Below are positions 10,981 to 28,418 of a DNA stretch of 64,000 bases, in pieces; positions within the stretch are counted from its first letter, which is position 1; every line of letters starts with the position of its first letter. The DNA is from Spirodela intermedia (lineage: Eukaryota; Streptophyta; Magnoliopsida; Alismatales; Araceae): assembly GCA_902729315.2 (NCBI GenBank), contig LR746272.1, forward strand, positions 9,294,327 to 9,358,326, given 5' to 3'. A model generated the notes under the pieces. The model saw nothing but the letters and a program-made list of their open reading frames with translations, searched no databases and was not told the DNA's origin. Both the position numbers and the translations under genes were made by a program.

Positions 10981-12980
10981 CTACTTAGACCAGGCGACGG
11001 CATCTATCTCCGCCTGGGCGCTTCTGTACAGCTCGAGCCTCTTGGCAAGGGCCGTCCTACGCTCCATGATCACTGGGTCCTCATCCAACAGAGATGCCAA
11101 CTGCTTAGCCTGCAAAGGACATCACGCACATATAGAATAAATAAAAATGTCACTTCAGCAACTATTGCATTGCACTGGGTTTTTTTTTAAAAAAAATCCC
11201 TTTCGTCCATTTCTAGTCAACCATTTACAGAAAAATTTGCAGAATTTAAAAAATGTATGAAAATTAATTGATTGCAGGGTTGTCAATGGCCCAGATTGGG
11301 TGCGGAAATTCCGTACACTCTATCTAATACGAATATACATTATACATATACATATCTTTGCCTGTATACATAGAGAGAGAGAGAGAGAGTAGGAAACTTC
11401 ACCTCCTTTTTGCCCAGTTCGGTAAAGAAATGATCAAGCAAGGCCCGTTTAGCCTCGCGAACTTGACAGTAAACAATCGATTTCGGAATGGAATTCCGCA
11501 AGGTAGCACAAACCATATTGACATATGACAGAACTGTGGAACCTGGGCAAAATCATCAACGAAATAAGTTAGCACAGATGGAAAATTATACCCTCCTTAC
11601 TAGGTGTCTTAGCGTATGCATTGTTCAGATGAGAGTTTGGATTCCAAGGAAAAATAGTCAGATTACCAGCGAAATAATTTCCTTCACTGCGCATTGTTGA
11701 CTTTTAAGAGAAGATGGGTGGGCTGATATGATACACTATTACTAAAGCATGGTTGACTTTTTATTGAAAAATTGAAGTTGAAGTGAAATAATTCACATAA
11801 CACATCCAGTGTCTGTAGGAAAATTGTGAACAAACTGGTGTTGTAAGTAGCTTAAAACATTTGTACGAATCGGATACTATGTTCGTCAGATATAAGAATG
11901 GGCAAGAGACCAATTATATGTGTAATGGCATTTAATGGCTATGTAAGAAAACGATAGGTTTGACTTGCCCATGATCCCACATCAGTATCGCAGAAAATAG
12001 CTATTCTAATCTATCCACAAGAAAAACCCGTGTGAGCGGTGGAGTACCTATTCGCCGCAGATATGAATCATTATATCTGTCGAAAATTGAATGCGTCGGA
12101 TTTCCACCCTTCTCTACATCATGAGGGAGCTTCCGGAAGAAGTCAACTGTCAGGTAACTGCACTCCATGTCAACCAACTTTAGGGTTGCTTTCTTGCTCT
12201 CCTCCCTCATCCTCTCCAATGAGTCAAAAGCCGCATTGCCAACCTCCACTCGGAGAGATGGATACTGTTTCAACTCCTATAACGAAAAACACAGAATACC
12301 CGTGTAAGGTTTTCCTTCTGTGGTTAACCAGCAATCAAAAGAGAAAAATCTAAATCATGAGACCTTCTAGATTGAAATAAAGATAACATAATGAAATAAT
12401 TGACAACGATCCAACAAAGCAGAAGATCACAGGTATTTCGGTAAAATTCAAGGTGCCTTCCCATTCTAGAAGATGAATAAGATTAACATCATTTCTCAAG
12501 ATAAATTTGATACATGTTATATTAGCTTTACAATGAAAAAAAAAACGCCAGTTTGATTCTAAGATTTATTTATTATTTAAAAGGCACAAAACCTACCGCA
12601 GTTTCATTCACTGCCTTGTGTATAAGTTCCTTTAATATGGAATGAACCTGAACAAGAAAAAAAAACATTGTTAATAGGTCACGGGAATCAAAACTGAAGT
12701 ATTTTATTAGTTATTTCATATTCACTTTTATTCATCTCAAGCATACTGTAAAAGACAGTATTTGCAGTAAATGGGGATATAACCCCAATTTGCATGGCAA
12801 ATGTGTAATACATTCAACATCTACTATAAAAGACAGATAACTACAGGCATAGCACGCCGAGGCCCACAGAAAACTGTCCCCTTCACACTGTAGTCTACTC
12901 TAATAAGCAATTGTATCTGGCTCTTCTATTCACGAACACATTCTCATGGAGACCAATATGATTGAAAAGTTTCTCATGTT
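9380..12980. repeat. Segmental duplication, copy B
   Basis: Collinear with 1-3755. It contains the spacer between the lipase-like gene and the dynamin gene, plus dynamin exons 16, 15, 14 and 13. This copy is the functional arrangement: exons have intact splice sites and join to the rest of the dynamin gene to the right. Homology begins near 9386, upstream of the lipase-like gene's possible start. Confidence 0.9.
10741..10764. repeat. (GA)n microsatellite
   Basis: Twelve GA units, the counterpart of the 15-unit tract in copy A. Confidence 0.9.
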
Positions 12981-15900
12981 ACTAACTTAAGGAATGATGA
13001 GCGAGGCAAACCTAAATCAGAAACCAGGTCAAGAGATGCAATAAAGCATTAGATGAGCAAGAAAGGATACTTCTTAGATCCCGAGAAAGAGATATTTTTG
13101 GGCACCACGCCAATGAAGATTGAGATCTGAATCAAAAAATTCACGCTCACGACTTTAGCAGAGTTAGATACGTATTCCATATTCTGCTTCAGCACCTTGT
13201 GTCTCGATTTATCCCACTTGAAAACCTCGAAAGCCATTTATACCTTCAGCTAAATGGATCATACATCAATGGACATACATATGATATTGCACGGGATTAC
13301 CTGGGTTATCAACAGGCTGTGTTTCTAGCACATGAATTCGTAGGAGAAGAAACGAAGTTAACAGACAATGTAATCACCCTTCTACAGATATAAAATAAAG
13401 TAGTTACCCTACAATAACCATAAATAGAGAGAGTTTGGGGAATTGATTAGACCTGTAGAACAAAATATACCAATCTCTCAAGACTAATGTGGCACACTAC
13501 TTTACATCCTTTCCACATACCGCATCAACGGCAGCCTCGGCTGGACCTCTGATACTGACTAGTGATGACTCAATCAGGCGACGATATCCCTGTTCAGGGG
13601 CTATCAGGTGTGGTTGGTATCCATCTGCTTCAGTTATTGACTTCCTTACGTTTTCCATGGCAAGTTGCTTATCAAATTGCAATCTTTTCAAAGCTGCTGG
13701 AAGTTGATTATCAAACACATTGTAGATCTTGTCACCACCAGGACGTCTGTGGACAATATTTAATCATAAAATATGCCGTCAGAAAGAGGTGCCACATACA
13801 ATTTTATCAAAAGGTTAACAAAGATTCAGGACTATGGGCATACGAAGGAGATTTTTTGAAGTAATGATCATCAAAAAATATACAAAATCGAAGCAAAGAT
13901 TGTAAAAGCAAGATGAAGGCTAAGTTCTAAAATGTTGACCTATGGCAATGCACAGGCATGCCACTCAAAGACGATTAAAAAGAGAGAAAGTTGACTCACA
14001 AGGTGTCTTCCATGATATTAATATGCATACAGCTCTGAAAGTCAAGTCTGAATCATTAACAGAACAGGTTCTGCGGAAATAGCTCTTTCTTTGTTAACCA
14101 AGTACAAATCCCTATTCCCACATGTCACACCAACATGTAAATAAATCACAGATTTCTGGACGTAACTGGCAGGGTGAGGGTGCTGCCCATCAGGATAATG
14201 CACACAAAGAGCCATGACTGATACGGTAGTGAACTTCCCTGGGAATCATGGCTCAGAACACAGCAGGTATAATTTCTAAAAAGTTAATCGGTAAACCTGA
14301 CGTTACCACAACGCATAGACCGACTACTCTGCCCCCAGGAGGAATAATACAGGAAAACAGATACCGAGAAATCAGTCAAACTCACTTGAATCTTCGAAAT
14401 TTTTGGTTGAACATACAGAAATGCAAATTTTCCATCTACTGATAAAAGAACACAAACATGCAAAATATAAACGGCCAGTAACATTTTTGTACTATGGAAT
14501 AAACTGCACAACTAGGTCAACTTGAAATAAAAGGCATTCTAATGGAAACAAAATTTTGCATGCCTACATGCCATCAAGGTGTTCTTTGTAGTTCTGATCA
14601 AAGATCCGGCAAATCTCCATAATCATATACAGCTTTCCCTGCATAAAAGAAGAAACCATTATGTGATGTCACGCTATTTCTTACGAGTGTTTTAAGGAGC
14701 TCGATCATATACAGACTTCTTTCATATTACAACAAATCATTCACAATAAAATGAAGGTAACAGAGCTTTTAACTGCCTTCGCGATAGTTGAATGCATTCC
14801 ATAGTCCAACACTGAATCTATAAACTAGGAGGCATTATCTGGCTTATGGTAAGAACATTTTGCAACACCTAGCTATTTTTTAGCTTCAGAAAGAGGCATA
14901 CTGTAGTGAAAAAATACAAACTGCGGAAGATTGCCTTCCAAATAACAAACAGTTAGCATTTACATGTACCACTGGAAAACTTACACCAGCATCTGCTGCA
15001 ATTGGTTTTCCGAGACGGTTCAGTTCTGATTCCAACTCAGCAATGCTTTTACTGATTAATGACTGAATACCAGGAATGCGAGACTTGATCACTGTTTCTA
15101 AATGCTGCAGAAGGCAAGGGCACATATTAGTTAAACTATCTCTAATTTCGTCATAAACAGAAAGATATACATACATCAGTACCCAGACATCAAAATGAAC
15201 AAATTATGATAAAGTGCAGTTATAGTGAAAGAGAAACCCTTACCTTTGAAAGCATCTTTCCAAGGTGCTCAGAACCCATACGATGAGCAAGATGCTTATA
15301 ATCAGGGCTATTTCCAAAGTAATCTCTCTCTCTACGACGAGCAGCAATCATGTCAACATTCTTATTAATATCTTGCTGAGAACGATTGACAACACCGATC
15401 CATGGATACTGTAGGCGATATGCTTTACCCTCCAGTATCTACAAAATCAAAACTTGAGATAGATGCCCTATTACAGTAACAAGGATGCTTAAAATCTTAG
15501 ACGAAGAAAAAGAATAACCAACACAAAGCCTCCCCGGAATGAAGGATTTTCAAGCCAGAAATGACTAATTTCGATACATTATATGTTATGCCAAGCCCCT
15601 GATGAACAAACGGGCAAACGGCCTCAGACATCTAAAAGGAAGCATACCATACGATACTATAGTGAGATAAGATGTTAGGGTACAGAAAATTTTCACAGAA
15701 GTAGTTATATCTGATTGAAAAGTATTGAGTTAGCAATGAAATTCCCTATTAATCAAAGGATAGAACAAAAAAAAGAATGATCTGATAAGATATAAGGAAT
15801 AGACTATTTTGCAATAGCAATTAATTTCACACTCAAGTTCCCTTAAGTCATTACATCCCTCTGGGGTACACCTCTAATTTCGGTATGATTTAACGTGATA

Positions 15901-18900
15901 AATAAATATTTTTTCATCATGTTTTCGCTAAGCATTTTTCATAGCTTTTTGCTCTCTTCACATGGATTAAATTTCTAGAGTTGATTCCTTGAGGCATGAG
16001 CTCAGACCGCGCAGCAAGGAACATTCTAGTCTCCTATGAGTCTTACGAGATAGTAAGAGGGATCCTCTCCTCCCAAATTCTTCATTGCTGCAGTCTTACG
16101 GCATCAGTCTTTTTACAAAACTTTTCAACTATAGGTGGATGCACAAACAAGCGTGATGGACCAAAGGTCACTTCTGCAGAATTCTGAAAACTTGTAAAGT
16201 TCTCAAAATTCACCAAATCCTCTCATGAACTAGCTGGCACACAGTCGATGGATTAAAGCCCATGACTGCGTACTTGAATGAGATCTGAAATATTTTATTG
16301 AATGCTACACTAGATATCACATGGAATGTGATAGAAAAAAAATACACTTGTACTAAAATATGTCAAGAAAATAAAACGATGTTGTGAATCAGAACTTGGA
16401 ACACAACTTATATGTGATGTTTTTTCTTGTAAGAATGGCAACACCATAGAAAAATTCCACCATAAAAAAGCACCAGTGTATGATGAATTCAGAAAATTGG
16501 AGCAATCATCATCAGAAAGATTAAAAATACGGCATCAAGATAATCTTACATCAACCGCATCAGTACCCTTGTCCATGAGATCAATCTTAGTCAGTACTCC
16601 AAATGTTCTCTCTCCTGGAAAAAAAAGACTTCAAAATTATGAAATCCAATTGGCAGAGCAAGCATAAATCATATCTTTGTCCGTCTACCCTATGAGCATG
16701 TAATGTTTGTAACAGCATCAATGGAACAGAAACAGTTACACTAACGTTGATTCTACTTGTCATATAAAACAACTGATTGCAGGGGTAACAAGAAGAACTA
16801 ATATCTAGCAGAGTCTCTGTTAATTATAGGACAGTTGATCCAAAAATTGATGTTACCATGAAAAAAATTTGGGCGCCTATCCACTTTACATAGAATTAAT
16901 TTACCAAAGATAGGCTAGATGCCTTATTTAATGTAGCAATCAAGACCTCCATCGCTTGATGTATCTATATCATGTCTAAACAGTTGCCACAGTTATCTAA
17001 CTGCAAACCCCCATTTTTGGGCCATGCATTGTTTATTGATTCTAGGCAAACATTGTGACACGTCCACATATTTGAGACTCCACCAAATCATTGCCTTTGA
17101 CTAGAAAGAGTAGAAACTGCATAAAATGTCCCAAAAGTGGGGAAACATTTTATCATAATTTTTTCATTATATGGTCGATCCGTTATTACACCAGTACTTT
17201 CTGAAAAATTATAACCATAGAACTATATCAAGATCAACTTAAAACAACATATATTAGAAACAAAATCCGGGAAAACACCTAAAACTTTTGACAATTTAAA
17301 AATAATAACAAATAAGAATCATAATTACCATGAGAAGATTTCTTTTGATTAATCACTTTTCAGACAAAGAACGCAAACTAGAGGTGCTTACCTTTGGGGT
17401 CCACTTCACGAGAAACCTTAATTGCATCAGATGTAGCCAGGTCCTGGTTGGCCGGCGAAATTGCAAGAATTATGCAATTAGGCTGCAAGATGAGGAAATA
17501 AGAAATGTATCAAACGATTTTGGAAAGCCCAGATGCATGGGAAAGTAAGTCTGAATTGCAGTTTCAGAGTCTAGTTAATAAAAATAAAGTCGTATGTCAG
17601 ACCGTGCTTTTCTTACTAGGTAAATAAGCAGAAGAATTTTAATAACGTGTCCACTGATATGATCACCAAACCAAGCAAAGATAGAGAAATAAAACTCTAT
17701 TCACATCAAGCACACAAATTATGCATAGATATGCAGCAGACAGTTTTTCCTAAAAATGTAGCGATGAAAAACCATCATAAATTCAGATGAAGTAAATGGA
17801 AAACCAGGCAACGAGTTAAATTATCAAAACTTACAGATCAAAACCAATGTTGGGATTGAAAATTAAGCCAAACGCACTTCTATCAGCAAAGACATGGGTT
17901 TTTGGTATGAGTCATGGGGTATTACTAAGATGAGCATAAGTTATCAGAATCCAATACTTAACGTGACAGTTCAGTTCAATGAAGATTCTATTGCACAATA
18001 TATCCTCCGCGATCCAATCTCAAGATAGTTGATTAGTATAAAACTTTTTAAGGTGAACAAGGCGAATAAGCTGGTGAACTACTGCCTTTCTGCCTAAGTG
18101 GCATAAGTGATGCATACGGTGATCCTTGTCAATGTTTAAAAATAAAATTAAATCAAATTATAACAGAAATTTTTTGACAAATAAAATAAATGCATCATGT
18201 ACAAGATAAATAAGATTACTGAAATAAAATTTAAGTAAAATTTCAAGTTATACAAACAATTAATTGAGTACTCAGTGCTTATTAAAAACAATTGGTCACC
18301 GAGAGAGTTGTTTGTAAATGAAATCTAGACATGAGATAAATATGCCGTCAATCTAGTGTAAATGCCCTTGTGCTCATTCTGTTTGCAATGGCAGACAAGC
18401 GTACAGCCATTTGCAAGTAAATGGCTGCGTGCTCAGTTCCATTTACAATAGTGAGCAGCCGCCCATGAAGGGCTGCTTGCCTAGGGAGGCTAGACAACTT
18501 GTACAAATCGCCACCTTCTCAATTAGGCGAACACTAGCTGCGGTGCAAATCATGATCGGAATGTAAGCAACAAAAAAGATAGGATGATTCACAGTGATAT
18601 TTTACCTTTTCAATATAAGAGCGAACCATGTTCTCAATATCTCCGACAATGCTGTCGGGTTGACCCTCTGAAATTCCAATCATAGCGTTAAAATTTATTA
18701 AAAGGGAAATTCGAACTGTAGAAGAAGCAATCAACAACAATAAATAACTTACCAACAGCTACCTTGGTAAGCCCCGGGAGATCAATGAGAGTCAGGTTCA
18801 CAACTGTCATGACAAAAACTCAATCAGAATAGGATAATTTACTGATCAGTAATATACTGGAAAATCTATAAAATGATGAGGTATGACTCTCCACAGTGTG

Positions 18901-21900
18901 ATGTTTGTACACAAAAGCAATAGGATGTCCTAATGCACTTATACACCATGCTATTGAAATTGAAAATTCAAGAAAGTATCTGAACGCATGAAAAAGATAG
19001 TCATCAGACTCAGTATTGTATCAAGAAATTTTAACAAAGGATGGAAACTCTGAGAAAAAAAATCCCACCCATCAAAAGGTATCAGTAAGTGTTGTTCCAC
19101 AGTGTCTCCAGAGACGAAATATACTGTGCAGTGCTATCATAGTATTAATACCCTTTGGGTTTTAATTTTAAGCTCTGCAGATTTATTCATTTTACGTTAT
19201 TAGGTGCATTAAGGCCAATTTGATGTTCTAGGGTTAATTATTATAAATCAGACCCAATGAGCCTCCAACTAGGTAGCTCAAGGAGGAAGTTATTCCTTGT
19301 GCAGTGGCTAAGTCAGTTTAGGGTCTACAGATCTATAAACCAGGAATCTCTAATTGACGAGGGGTTAAAGACCCATGATGAAATAGAGACTGACGTCCCA
19401 TCCTGAAGTACTTCAGTTCAACTACTTCAAGTCTTTCAGTTCTCCTTCCTCTGGTGGGCTCGGCATGCTTTAACCTTGGACGGCTTGTTTTGTCCTCCTT
19501 CTCCTATGAAGATTTTGCAGCACAATTAACTTGGCATAACCAAACTGAAATGATAGAGTGCAGACAATTGTCTTTTCTCTGTTTTTTTAGAAAATGGAGG
19601 CGTCTAAAAACCAAAGGTTTTCTCATAAAATATAAAACTTCCCAAACTGAGAAGATAACTGATGCCCCCAAATCAATATTGAATCAGATCACTGTATCAG
19701 CAAAGTTTGATACAATCTGGACAAGGATCAGACAAGCCACATCAATTGCTCCAGGAGGGAAGTACTCCGCCTTCGCCTTATTCTTCCTCCAGCCTCTGCT
19801 AGGAGGTCAGGGTCCCAATAACGATTTTACAATTCAAACAGCTACAACCATTGATGCAATTCAAATTGCGATGATAATTTGCTCAGATGTAGTTGATATA
19901 TTCCAGAGGATCAGCACCACTGGCAAGCTCTCAGATTTGGCGGATCATAGACATGCAGCTATGCTCACAAAAACATTGAGATAGGTGGAAATTCTCCATA
20001 AAGATCATTCAACAGTCCAAAAGAGAGCCATCCGAGTCTCAAGCGTACAAAAAGAAACTTTTTACACCGGTTAGCAGTGAAACTGGATTACCCCCGTTTA
20101 CATCAATCCAACACTGGGGAAAGATACATAAATGTCATGCTCTAAGGTTAGTTTAGAAATCAATTAGATAAGACCCAAATATGTGCTGAGTCGTTGACAT
20201 AGATTAGCATAAAAACATACAATGATAATAACAAGAATTTGAGAACAAATCTGACCATTAGGAGAGTAGATGCTGAGATGAATTGGTACACTGGATATTT
20301 GCTTAGTGCGACCTGTCTCGCGATCAGTCTCATCAGAAATCTCCTTTCTTACAAGTGCTGCATGAATTCAATCTGGTCATTAGAAGAAAAATAAAACAAG
20401 ACAAGAAAAATATCATCACACTGAGATCTGTTCCCAAATAATATTCACTAGAACGATATGATAGGGAAATTCACTGATAAGAAACATTCCAACTAGTCAC
20501 TTTACAATCCATTAGTTGATCCGTATTTTACACATTATCAAATCCCTTTTAAAAGTTCACTCTCTGTTATTCTGCCATATAGTAGACTAAATATTTTACA
20601 ATAGTGAATATCTACAATAAGAGACAACAAACCTTTTTTCTATTAGAGTGTACCAGTTTGGATGAAAGAAATACAAAATTTTAAAAAATATATGCCAAGC
20701 GAATCATTACCAAAATCGGTAAATCGTTTCCTTGGCAAGTGGAGAAATTCAGCATATTCCCTTCCTTCATCAATCTTATGAAGCTGCAATACAAGCGGAC
20801 GCCGTGTGACAATTCCTGTGATATTGCAGTACAATTCAAATAGAAGTTAAAAAAGACACATCAATAATCAGCAAGAAGGGTGATTTGACATACCAGATCC
20901 CCGAGGTAAAAAATCCTTTCCAACTATACTCTCGAGAACTGATGACTTCCCTGAGCTCTGAAACCATGACAACTATAAGATCAGATATTCTTACATCTTA
21001 ATGCTAACGCAATAAACAGCACGTGAGACAAAAAAATGTTGATTTCTAGAAACTTATATATCAGCATTTTCTAGTGATCCAGGGACCATGGTGGTTTAAT
21101 GTCATTATCTGTATGTTCCTTAAATGATGAGGTAGTATCATATCCTCGTTCAGGCGTTTAAGTATTATACTTTACTCGGGACCAAGCTTTGCATCTTGCT
21201 AATTTTTTCAAAGATTTCATCACTACCCCCTTAATAACTAGCATCCCAGTGAAAAGGTATCTGCGACGTCTCTTATATCGGGGACTCTAGAAAAGGCAAA
21301 CCCAAAAGGTCCAGTACAGCAGAAGATATCTTTTCTCCCTAAATATCACAGAAAAATGCATTTAAAAGGCACACCATATGGCAATTCTCAGGTTACTTCT
21401 CTCTTATATAGTTTGAATGGCGCACAATATTAACTCTGCGATCATTCAATGAAAATGACAAAATACTCATGACTAAGGAATCATTCCACGAAAATGACAG
21501 AATGCTGGCCTTATGATGACAGTTGCAGCACAAGTACTTTGCTGACCTTAGTGAGTAGAGAAAAGAAGTGATAACCAATGATCTTGACCAAAACAATATA
21601 GGAAGATCATCAAATTTTGTTTTTCTTTCTTGCGCGTCAAAATACAGTTAGATGGTCACCGCCTAATATGCTTACCTTCTTTTCTACTCTCTCCCTCAGT
21701 TTCCCTTCCTCTCTCTCCCCCTCTCTCCCTCTCTCTCTCCCCTATCCCTCTCTCTTACCCACTCCCTTTCTCAAGTGAACACAAAAAGTCAACCGATCGC
21801 AGGATATGAAAGAAGAAGCGAAGACTACGAAATAAATGATTATAATCGATTATGAAAACGTAAGGGAAGGACAACATTCGTTTAATAGCATATGCGACGG

Positions 21901-22383
21901 AAATAGTGGGATGAAATCTGGAAACTTATGGGAGAAAGAAAACTCCCTGCTCCAATTTTTTTTAAAGAAATACGAACGAAATGCAAAAGATAATACAGAG
22001 GCAAAAGAAGACAAATGTGCCCGAGAGTGAAAACCAAATGATCCGAGCTCCATCAGTAAAAGTATGCAAAGGCATGGGCTCCCCGGAAAAAACAGGAACA
22101 TCCAAAATCAAAGTTGACATAAAACAATGAAAGTGGAGAACAGTGTAACATCCACTGAGAAATGCACAGATAAATGAGTAAAGCGGCAAGATCCCACAAG
22201 GAGACATAAAATGCAAGCAAAATGAAAGAGAGAAGAGAGACCCAGGAAACCGACCTGCCCTCCGACGACAGCAATGGCGGGCAACGAGTCCCAAAGTGTA
22301 GGCAATGAACTCCCCTCCCCGTGGTCGCCGAGGGCAGTGCACGCCCTCTGGAGCTTGTTCACCAGCGATATCAAATTCTCCAT
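10981..22383 (-). CDS. DRP1A: Dynamin-related protein 1A-type GTPase (phragmoplastin)
   Basis: Sixteen exons, all with GT-AG borders and matching phases, give 609 aa, the usual DRP1 length. Exons: 22383-22255, 20957-20894, 20815-20711, 20357-20256, 18803-18753, 18667-18606, 17482-17392, 16614-16550, 15438-15244, 15104-14985, 14638-14568, 13746-13521, 12647-12597, 12276-12048, 11542-11403, 11109-10981. GTPase motifs are GGQSSGKS (residues 41-48), the switch-I region GIVTRRP, DLPG (142-145) and TKID (211-214). The middle domain and C-terminal GED follow; there is no PH or proline-rich domain, as expected for plant DRP1. The start [10 protein letters not shown] and end AVAWSK match the DRP1A/B/E branch rather than DRP1C. 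In plants this family polymerises at the cell plate and at clathrin-coated pits. The 3' exons are duplicated as a broken copy at 1323-3112. Introns are AT-rich and total over 9 kb. Confidence 0.95.
18404..18427. repeat. Short inverted repeat in DRP1 intron 6
   Basis: Perfect 9-bp arms, cagccattt and aaatggctg, are separated by six bases. They lie in a locally repetitive stretch (18360-18500) where 'gcagcc/ggctgc' words recur. No function can be assigned. Confidence 0.5.
21675..21765. repeat. CT-rich low-complexity tract
   Basis: Imperfect ctctcc/ctctct run in intron 1 of the dynamin gene; it reads as GA on the gene's sense strand. Confidence 0.8.
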
Positions 22384-23416
22384 TCCCACTCCTCTCCCTC
22401 TGTGTCACTCCACTCCTCACCTTGGCAGCGAGAAAAGATCGGCTGGCGGGACTTATTCGAAAGAGGGAAGCCGAACAGCACGGCGATCTGGGGGAGAACG
22501 GGGAGGACGACTGTGAGAGACAAATCGAGAGTGAGAGCGAGCTGGCTCTGGAGTTCCCTCAAGAAAGATGACGAAGCAGGAGACTGCAGACCGGCCTCTC
22601 CGCGCGGTACGATACGAATTATTTCCTTTTCAAAAAGCAGGGGGAGCGGGCCGTTTGTCGTCAAAAGACAAAACGAGTTCCCAGCCCGGAGGAGATCTGA
22701 GCCGTCCAAAACATGGCCTCTGGGCACCCCCGCCGCCCGATCCCATCTTCCCCTGATTACCCACATTCTCTGCAGCCACTGGATAGTCTCCGTCCACTCC
22801 ACCCCTCGGTGAGCTTACCTCCCTCGACCACCACTGAAGTAATCCGAAGGGAGAGGGGGTGGATGAACTCTCAGGAGCATAGTCATCGACGGTGATTTTT
22901 CCGCCCTTCGAAGACCACTGAAGTGATCCAGAGGGTAGACGAACTCTCAGGAGCGTAGCCTGCGTCTACTCCACCTCCAGGTGATCTTACCGCCCTCCAC
23001 CCACCATTACGTAATCCGCAGGGAAACAAATATCGAGTGGCGTAGCCTCTGTATACTCCATCTCCCGGGAACCCTACCGCACTCGACCACCGCTCAAGTA
23101 ATCCGCAGGGAGAGGTAGCAGGGTTCTCTCTCTCGGCCGATCTCGACGACGGCACACTGACTGTAAGACCCGTCCGACAGTCGGCGAAGGGGGAGCAGGG
23201 CAAACGATTCCATCGACGATCAACTCTCACTCTTGCTTGTTGAATAAACACGCAGACATGCACGGCCGGAGATCAGAAGCAGCCGGGGATCAGATGCACT
23301 GAGAGGTTTCCACAACGTCTGTGAAAAAGGATTACATCAGGCTTACTCTGCCGGCCCCCTGCGAGGAGGATCAGGGGTTTGCCGCCGGAGAAGGGGCGGG
23401 GGGCGGGTGGGGGGGC
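22384..23416. other. DRP1 5' flank / UGE 3' flank
   Basis: About 1 kb between two minus-strand genes. It should contain the dynamin promoter and 5' leader and the epimerase 3' UTR. It is GC-rich with overlapping open frames on both strands that look like composition effects. A degenerate repeat around 'ctcaggagcatag / ctcaggagcgtag' with 'gtaatccgcaggga' recurs at about 22830-23110 with roughly 60-70 bp spacing. No gene is recognised. Confidence 0.5.
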
Positions 23417-27508
<4,092 letters not shown>

Positions 27509-28418
27509 CGCCGGCGCGCAGAGACCTCGGAAAGCGATCGGGATATGGCCGGTGGCCGCTTCGGCCTCATAAATAACCACCGCGATTCCCACCGATCGCC
27601 TTTATTCCAGAACCCCGTTCGTCCACTGAATTTCTAGAGACCTCCGAGTCGACTCGGTCAGTGTCGTTACTGAGGCGCGACCGCTTTCCAGCGGGTCATA
27701 AACAACCGCCCCACGTGGACTCAGCCCTCTTTTTCTCACGTCAGTCCAAAAATTCCCCACCGGAACCTACGTGGCCCGCACAACGACCTGGACCCACGCG
27801 TAGACGGCATCGCTTATTACCCGGTCAACCGACCGAGTTCAGTCAACCGACCGACTTGAGTCAACCCACTGACCCCCCACTCTCTAATAATTAATAATGG
27901 CTTTGTCAGAGGAAAAAGACAGAAGGGAATGGTTGCACCCACTAATCTGTGATTAAGGCTAGCTAATCAATATTAGTGGTGGAATTCGGAACGGCCACGT
28001 GGACCCATCCATCCATGTAAGCTAACAGTGGGGGGAGACTGACTGTTGGACTTGTGACTACCCACTCTGACACAACAGGAAATCCGGCCGGCGGCCGCGG
28101 TGGTGAAGCCTGCGACAGGGGCGCCCGCATGTGCGGCGATGGGGATTCACCGAACAAGAAGATGGAGTCGGCGTTGCAGAGAGGAAGGTCCTGACCGGCG
28201 ATCGGAGTCTGTCGTCGGCGAGCGGAATGCGGGCCACAAGTTCCTGTTTCTCTTAACTGCGGGAGGGAGGCCGGTGCACATGGGCGTGCCGGACTGCGCT
28301 CGAGATAAGCCATCGCAGGCTGGTTATAGAGAGAGAGAGAGAGAAAGAGTGAGGGAAGAGCAGAGAAGGAGTGGGGGCGAGGAAGAGGAGGGAGGAGGGA
28401 GGGAGTCAGAGAAGAAAG
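27509..28418. promoter_or_regulatory. Divergent UGE / WSD1-type intergenic region
   Basis: These 910 bp separate two divergent start codons and must hold both promoters. Two CACGTG G-boxes are visible, at 27712-27717 (ccacgtgg) and 27996-28001 (ccacgtgg). GTCAAC W-box-type cores cluster at about 27829-27865 (ggtcaacc, agtcaacc, agtcaacc). A GA run lies at about 28328-28348 in the presumed leader of the right-hand gene. Function of these sites is inferred from motif knowledge only. Confidence 0.55.

Noticed and set aside
22053-22420. Minus-strand frame of about 150 codons with hydrophobic stretches
   Set aside because: It overlaps DRP1 exon 1 in another frame and runs into its intron; no family resemblance.
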